DNA of 10,014 nt from Bacteroidaceae bacterium (GTDB taxonomy: Bacteria; Bacteroidota; Bacteroidia; Bacteroidales; Bacteroidaceae). Under the pieces are notes generated by a model. The model ran no database searches. It saw only the letters and a list, made by a program, of their open reading frames with translations, and was not told the origin of the DNA. The position numbers were made by a program, and so were the translations under genes. This document shows, piece by piece, positions 6,995 through 10,014 of the stretch (within the stretch, counting starts at the first letter, position 1; each line of letters opens with the position of its first letter). The DNA lies in assembly GCA_900772575.1 (NCBI GenBank), contig CAAHEN010000093.1:1-10014 (forward strand), given 5' to 3'.

Positions 6995-7036
6995 TTATGT
7001 TGTGTTATTGTTGTCTAGAAATGTATGAGACCTGCC

Positions 7037-7306
7037 TTATTTCTTCTTGTTGCCGGCATGTCCGCCAAACTTGCGTGTGGGGGCAAACTCGCCGAGCTTG
7101 TGGCCGACCATGTTCTCGGTCACATAGACAGGGATGAACTTGTTTCCGTTATGAACCGCAACGGTATGTCCGACAAAGTCGGGCGATATCATCGAAGCTC
7201 TGGCCCACGTTTTAACGACGCTTTTCTTGCCGCTTTCGTTCATGGCAAGAATCTTCTTCTCCAAGGAGACTGCGATGTAGGGACCTTTTTTTAATGAACG
7301 ACTCAT
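7037..7306 (-). CDS. rpsS: 30S ribosomal protein S19 (uS19)
   Basis: S19 is in the 30S head, binds with S13 and forms an intersubunit bridge to the central protuberance. The 89-residue product starts MSRSLKKGPYIAVSLEKKIL. It continues VVKTWARASMISPDFVGHTVAVHNG (30-54) and has the signature FIPVYVTENMVGHKLGEFAPTR (57-78), then FGGHAGNKKK. Length is typical for bacteria. It lies 21 nt after rplB and is followed by a 42-nt gap before rplV in which I see nothing convincing. Confidence 0.98.
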   Translation of the reverse strand: MSRSLKKGPYIAVSLEKKILAMNESGKKSVVKTWARASMISPDFVGHTVAVHNGNKFIPVYVTENMVGHKLGEFAPTRKFGGHAGNKKK

Positions 7307-7327
7307 ATGGTGATCTTTATGTGCTTG

Positions 7328-8152
7328 TTACTTCTTACGTCTTTCAATGATGTACTTGTTTGACGGCTTCTTCGGAGCTCTTGTCTTCAAGCCCTTAGCA
7401 TACAAACCGGTACGTGAACGGGGATGACCACCAGACTGACGGCCTTCGCCACCACCCATGGGGTGATCCACAGGGTTCATGACGACACCACGGTTGTGCG
7501 GGCGGCGGCCCAGCCAGCGTGAGCGACCGGCCTTGCCGGAGCTTTCGAGGGCGTGGTCTGAGTTGCCGACGCTACCGACCGTAGCTTTGCAAGCACTGAG
7601 CACCTGGCGCAGCTCGCCTGAGGGCAGCTTGATGACGCAGTAGTTGCCTTCGCGCGAAGTCAGCTGTGCGAAGTTGCCGGCGGAACGGACGAGGAGCGCG
7701 CCTTGGCCGGGACGCAATTCGATGTTGTGAATCACGGTGCCGACGGGGATGTTCTGGAGGGGAAGGGCATTGCCGACCTCGGGGGCGGCCTCAGCGCCCG
7801 ACATGATCTGTGCGCCCACCTTCAGTCCATTGGGAGCAATGATATAGCGCTTTTCGCCGTCTGCGTAGAACAGCAAGGCGATGCGGGCCGAGCGGTTAGG
7901 ATCGTACTCGATCGTCTTTACGACAGCGGGAACACCGTCTTTCTCTCGCTTGAAATCGATGAAGCGGAACCGTCTTTTGTGTCCGCCGCCGATATAGCGC
8001 ATGGTCATCTTGCCGACATTGTTGCGGCCGCCAGAGGCGCGCTTGCCGAATACGAGAGATTTTTCTGGTACGGATGCAGTAATTTCTTCGAACGTACCAA
8101 TAGCCTTATGTCTCTGCCCCGGTGTTGTGGGCTTAAATTTGCGTACTGCCAT
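7328..8152 (-). CDS. rplB: 50S ribosomal protein L2 (uL2)
   Basis: L2 is one of the most conserved ribosomal proteins and is needed for subunit joining and peptidyl transferase. The 274-residue product has the N-terminal RNA-binding domain with GGRNNVGKMTMRYIGGGHKRRFR (about 41-63) and the OB-fold and SH3-like domains in the middle. The C-terminal basic region holds VVMNPVDHPMGGGEGR. His230 is the equivalent of the E. coli His229 implicated in peptidyl transfer. The following residue pair is PM where E. coli has PH, a substitution I associate with Bacteroidota. The end is NKYIIERRKK. Gaps are 7 nt after rplW and 21 nt before rpsS. Confidence 0.99.
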   Translation of the reverse strand: MAVRKFKPTTPGQRHKAIGTFEEITASVPEKSLVFGKRASGGRNNVGKMTMRYIGGGHKRRFRFIDFKREKDGVPAVVKTIEYDPNRSARIALLFYADGEKRYIIAPNGLKVGAQIMSGAEAAPEVGNALPLQNIPVGTVIHNIELRPGQGALLVRSAGNFAQLTSREGNYCVIKLPSGELRQVLSACKATVGSVGNSDHALESSGKAGRSRWLGRRPHNRGVVMNPVDHPMGGGEGRQSGGHPRSRTGLYAKGLKTRAPKKPSNKYIIERRKK

Positions 8153-8159
8153 CTCTTAT

Positions 8160-8450
8160 TTAGATATTGCTAAAAAAATCGATTGTGTCGCCTGCCTTGA
8201 GGGTGACGAATGCCTTCTTGAAGGCGGCTGTCTTGCCGCGGAGCAGGCCGGTCTTCGTGTAGCGCGACTTGTTCTTGCCGGCGTAGTTGGAAGTGCTGAC
8301 GCTCGTGACCGTCACGTTGTAGCGCGCCTCGACCTCAGCCTTGATCTGGAACTTGTTGGCCTTGGGGTTCACGATGAAGCAGTACTGGTTCAGCTTCTCG
8401 GTGAGCGTGTTCACCTTCTCGGTGACTACGGGTTTTACGATATATGCCAT
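8160..8450 (-). CDS. rplW: 50S ribosomal protein L23 (uL23)
   Basis: L23 sits at the tunnel exit and is the main docking point for trigger factor and SRP. The 96-residue product starts MAYIVKPVVTEKVNTLTEKL, with the family's (I/V)-x-P-x-x-T-E-K motif at 5-12. It continues YCFIVNPKANKFQIKAEVE (23-41), the helix-strand core. The basic loop NYAGKNKSRYTKTGLLRGKT (55-74) enters the tunnel wall and the last strand is FVTLKAGDTIDFF. The gap from rplD is 14 nt. Length and motif are normal. Confidence 0.98.
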   Translation of the reverse strand: MAYIVKPVVTEKVNTLTEKLNQYCFIVNPKANKFQIKAEVEARYNVTVTSVSTSNYAGKNKSRYTKTGLLRGKTAAFKKAFVTLKAGDTIDFFSNI

Positions 8451-8464
8451 TTCTATCTCTTACT

Positions 8465-9094
8465 TTATTTGGTCAGGACAGCTTCAATCTTACCGAGCGC
8501 TGATTCAGTCACGACCATCACGCCGGCATCAAGCACACCGTAGGTATTGATGTCTGAGGCGATGGCCACCTTTGCACGCTGAATATTGCGAGCTGACAAA
8601 TATACATTTTTATTGGCTTCTGGCATCACAACAAGCACCTTCTTATCGGAAATCTTAAGATTGTTTATGATTCCGATAAAATCCTTGGTCTTCGGGGCCT
8701 GCAGCTCGAAGTCTTCCACAACGACAATCGCGTTGTCCTGAGCCTTGTAGCTGAGTGCGCTGCGGCGGGCGAGCGCCGTCAGTTTCTTATTGAGCTTGAA
8801 GCTGTAGTCGCGGGGCTTGGGACCGAACACGCGGGCACCGCCCACGAGCAGCGGAGAGTTGATGTCACCGCGACGTGCGCCGCCGCCGCCCTTCTGGCGT
8901 CCGAGCTTGCGCGTGGAGCCGCTGAGCTCACTTCTTTCCTTGGTCTTGGCCGTACCCTGGCGCTGGGCGGCGAGATACCGCTTCACGTCGAGGTAGATGG
9001 CGTGATCGTTAGGTTCAATACCGAAGACGGAATCGTTGAGCGTCACCTTACGGCCAGTGTCCTGGCCATTCACATTAAATACACTGACTTCCAT
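8465..9094 (-). CDS. rplD: 50S ribosomal protein L4 (uL4)
   Basis: L4 forms, with L22, the constriction of the peptide exit tunnel. In E. coli it also represses the S10 operon through the leader RNA. The 209-residue product has the tunnel loop at about 45-95: RKLGRQKGGGGARRGD lies at 62-77, and Lys68 aligns with E. coli Lys63, a macrolide-resistance site. The conserved VFGPKPRDYSFKLNKK (89-104) follows. The C-terminal part has the Rossmann-like repressor and assembly domain (YLSARNIQRAKV). The ATG overlaps the rplC stop by one base (TAATG), implying translational coupling. Codons in about 8575-8690 are more A/T-rich than in the rest of the gene. Confidence 0.98.
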   Translation of the reverse strand: MEVSVFNVNGQDTGRKVTLNDSVFGIEPNDHAIYLDVKRYLAAQRQGTAKTKERSELSGSTRKLGRQKGGGGARRGDINSPLLVGGARVFGPKPRDYSFKLNKKLTALARRSALSYKAQDNAIVVVEDFELQAPKTKDFIGIINNLKISDKKVLVVMPEANKNVYLSARNIQRAKVAIASDINTYGVLDAGVMVVTESALGKIEAVLTK

Positions 9095-9711
9095 TACTTT
9101 TCAATTAATACGATTGAACCTTTGCAACCAGCAACCGAGCCCTTGATGAGAAGCAGGTTGTGTTCGGGAATCACCTTCAGCACCTTGAGGTTCTGCGTGG
9201 TCACGCGATCGCCGCCCATCTGGCCGGCCATGCGCAGGCCCTTGAATACCTTGGCGGGATAAGAGCAGGCACCGATGGAACCGGGCTTGCGCTGGCGGTC
9301 GTCCTGGCCGTGGGTAGACTGCCCTACGCCGCCGAAGCCGTGACGCTTCACAACGCCCTGGAAGCCCTTACCCTTGGAAGTGCCGACCACATCGACAAAA
9401 TCCGTGTCGTTGAAGAGCTCCACCGTAATCGTGTCGCCCAGGTTGTACTCCTGATCAAATCCGGAAAATTCGGCCAGATGACGCTTCGGCGTCACACCGG
9501 CCTTCTTGAAGTGACCCAGAAGGGGAGCCGAAGTGTTCTTCTCTTTGGCATCTTGGAAACCCAGCTGGAGGGCGGCATAGCCGTCTTTCTCAACGCTCTT
9601 GATCTGAGTCACCACGCAAGGACCTACTTCGATTACTGTGCACGGCACGTTCTTGCCGTCGGCACCGAAAACGGATGTCATTCCGATTTTCTTTCCTAAT
9701 AATCCTGGCAT
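9094..9711 (-). CDS. rplC: 50S ribosomal protein L3 (uL3)
   Basis: L3 is an early 50S assembly protein whose long loop reaches the peptidyl-transferase centre. The 205-residue product begins MPGLLGKKIGMTSVFGADGK, the usual bacterial start. The central loop holds KGKGFQGVVKRHGFGGVGQS (113-132), then GSIGACSYPAKVFKG (144-158) and RMAGQMGGDRV (160-170). E. coli has SIGQNQ where this has SIGACS, so the methylated glutamine known there is missing. I chose the ATG at 9709-9711. The frame stays open for 17 more codons upstream, but that would run through the leader hairpin and adds no family sequence. There is no Shine-Dalgarno motif; the upstream 40 nt are A/T-rich. Confidence 0.98.
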   Translation of the reverse strand: MPGLLGKKIGMTSVFGADGKNVPCTVIEVGPCVVTQIKSVEKDGYAALQLGFQDAKEKNTSAPLLGHFKKAGVTPKRHLAEFSGFDQEYNLGDTITVELFNDTDFVDVVGTSKGKGFQGVVKRHGFGGVGQSTHGQDDRQRKPGSIGACSYPAKVFKGLRMAGQMGGDRVTTQNLKVLKVIPEHNLLLIKGSVAGCKGSIVLIEK

Positions 9712-9757
9712 TACAGTTTTATTTGTATGAATAAAATGATTTGTTTCTTGTCCGTAG

Positions 9758-9789
9758 CCCACTAGGCGATTGCAATTCGCGGCAGTGGG
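9758..9789 (-). other. Leader hairpin 3, proximal to rplC
   Basis: CCCACT (9758-9763) pairs with AGTGGG (9784-9789) as a 6-bp stem. After a small internal loop, GCGA (9766-9769) pairs with TCGC (9777-9780), leaving a 7-nt loop. It ends 46 nt before the rplC start. No run of T follows on the minus strand. Confidence 0.5.
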
Positions 9790-9795
9790 GCGTCC

Positions 9796-9809
9796 GGTTA
9801 TTTCTAACC
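9796..9809 (-). other. Leader hairpin 2 with GAAA tetraloop
   Basis: On the minus strand GGTTA-GAAA-TAACC is a perfect 5-bp stem closed by a GNRA-class tetraloop. GNRA loops often make tertiary contacts or bind protein. It is separated from hairpin 1 by two bases. Confidence 0.5.
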
Positions 9810-9811
9810 AC

Positions 9812-9823
9812 GGCCCGAAGGCC
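9812..9823 (-). other. Leader hairpin 1 with UUCG tetraloop
   Basis: On the minus strand GGCC-TTCG-GGCC is a perfect 4-bp GC stem with the exceptionally stable C(UUCG)G closing arrangement. Its lone-standing stability suggests selected RNA structure. It is followed by GT and then by hairpin 2. Confidence 0.5.
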
Positions 9824-9865
9824 TAATAATAAAGCAGTTATCCAACGTTTCCTACTTTCGGGTTG

Positions 9866-9896
9866 CAAAGTTACGAAGTTATCTCAATCCAGCCAA
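9866..9896 (-). promoter_or_regulatory. Bacteroidota-type promoter (P1) for the rplC operon
   Basis: On the minus strand the -7 box TAACTTTG (9873 down to 9866, followed by C) matches the phylum consensus TAnnTTTG. The -33 element TTGG (9896 down to 9893) stands 19 nt upstream, the expected spacing for the primary sigma factor of this phylum. The predicted transcript would start near 9860, giving a leader of about 150 nt. It is not backed by transcript data. Confidence 0.65.
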
Positions 9897-9962
9897 GCGT
9901 TTTGCCGGTTATTTTGCGGAAGGCGCTCATTTTCTTTGCGGTGTAGAGTCCAACAGCAAATG

Positions 9963-9970
9963 CAAAGTTA
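9963..9970 (-). promoter_or_regulatory. Second -7 box (P2), weak promoter candidate
   Basis: The same TAACTTTGC sequence recurs about 97 nt upstream of P1. No TTG-type -33 element is found at 16-21 nt spacing, so promoter activity is uncertain. Its TAA would also be the stop codon of the possible upstream reading frame. Confidence 0.3.
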
Positions 9971-10014
9971 GGGAAAGTTCTGGTAGAACCTGTCCTTCGG
10001 CGTGTCGAAGTTGA
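9968..10014 (-). CDS. Possible C-terminal fragment of an unidentified upstream gene
   Basis: One minus-strand frame entering at the right edge reads NFDTPKDRFYQNFP and then TAA (9968-9970). Nearly every codon ends in G or C, as in the neighbouring ribosomal genes, and the other two frames are less codon-like. The residues do not match the ends of S10 or EF-G, the genes usually found upstream of rplC in this phylum. The fragment is only 14 full codons, so it may be chance. The same stretch can fold into two small hairpins (GTTCT/AGAAC at 9977-9989 and CTTCG/CGAAG at 9995-10010). I do not recognise the product. Confidence 0.25.
   Translation of the reverse strand, partial: NFDTPKDRFYQNFP

Larger units (their letters stand above)
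9712..9860 (-). promoter_or_regulatory. Structured 5' leader of the rplC operon (candidate r-protein autoregulatory RNA)
   Basis: Between the best promoter candidate and the rplC ATG lie about 150 nt without a gene. On the minus strand they carry three hairpins in a row: GGCC-UUCG-GGCC (9812-9823), GGUUA-GAAA-UAACC (9796-9809) and a longer stem-loop closed by CCCACU/AGUGGG with an inner GCGA/UCGC (9758-9789). A roughly 45-nt A/T-rich single-stranded stretch then leads to the start. There is no U-tract after any stem, so these are not intrinsic terminators. First genes of S10 operons are classically controlled through leader RNA by L4, and this could be such a leader. Function and ligand are inferred, not shown. 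Confidence 0.55.

Noticed and set aside
8597..8604. TATATTTG, a -7-like box on the minus strand inside rplD
   Set aside because: The only TTG upstream is about 24 nt away, too far for the -33 element, and the patch is generally A/T-rich, so a chance match is likely.
9712..9762. A 17-codon N-terminal extension of rplC (MGYGQETNHFIHTNKTV)
   Set aside because: The internal ATG gives the canonical L3 start MPGLLGKKIG. The extension has no family match and would run into the leader hairpin.
9741..9971. A 76-codon plus-strand open frame in the region upstream of rplC
   Set aside because: It covers the leader hairpins and the promoter of the opposite strand, is Arg/Ser-rich with no domain-like pattern, and has no visible promoter of its own.
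9968..10010. Possible tRNA or small RNA 3' end at the right edge, based on GGTTCTACCAGAAC and a second small hairpin
   Set aside because: The GTTCT/AGAAC stem has a 3-nt loop instead of the 7-nt T-loop, there is no acceptor stem or CCA end, and a GC3-biased reading frame explains the bases at least as well.

Overview
The window is one long minus-strand ribosomal protein cluster, the fused S10-spc region of a bacterial chromosome. Transcription runs from high to low coordinates. In that order the genes are rplC, rplD, rplW, rplB, rpsS, rplV, rpsC, rplP, rpmC, rpsQ (S10 part), then rplN, rplX, rplE, rpsN, rpsH, rplF, rplR, rpsE, rpmD, rplO and a 3'-truncated secY (spc part). All 21 are intact except secY, which runs off the left edge. 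Most junctions are 2-21 nt; rplC and rplD overlap by one base. This packing supports a single polycistronic unit with few internal signals.

The organism is very probably a member of the Bacteroidota, most likely Bacteroidales. The promoter-like sequence upstream of rplC fits the phylum's -33/-7 consensus (TTG ... TAnnTTTG), and most genes start after an A-rich stretch with no Shine-Dalgarno motif. The proteins have Bacteroidota-style features: L2 with HPMGGGEGR, a C-minus (zinc-free) S14 of 100 residues, and S3 with an Asn/Gly/Arg-rich tail. Third codon positions are mostly G or C, so this is a moderately GC-rich member. Genus cannot be fixed from the sequence alone.

Region by region: 1-784 encodes the first 261 residues of SecY, the translocon channel. 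799-5201 holds the spc-type genes plus rpsQ. 5214-9711 holds the S10-type genes. 9712-9967 is non-coding. It carries a good promoter candidate and a roughly 150-nt leader with three consecutive hairpins, two of them closed by classic stable tetraloops (UUCG and GAAA). 9968-10014 may be the last codons of an unidentified upstream gene on the same strand.

The products all serve translation. The L proteins build the 50S subunit, including the exit tunnel (L4, L22, L23, L24, L29), the peptidyl-transferase surroundings (L2, L3), the 5S RNP (L5, L18) and the L6/L14/L16 face. The S proteins build the 30S head and body. SecY couples ribosomes to membrane protein export.

No new defence, mobile or metabolic system is visible. 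The points worth a second look are the absence of rpsJ directly before rplC, the structured rplC leader that stands in its place, and a hairpin in the unusually long rpsN-rpsH gap.
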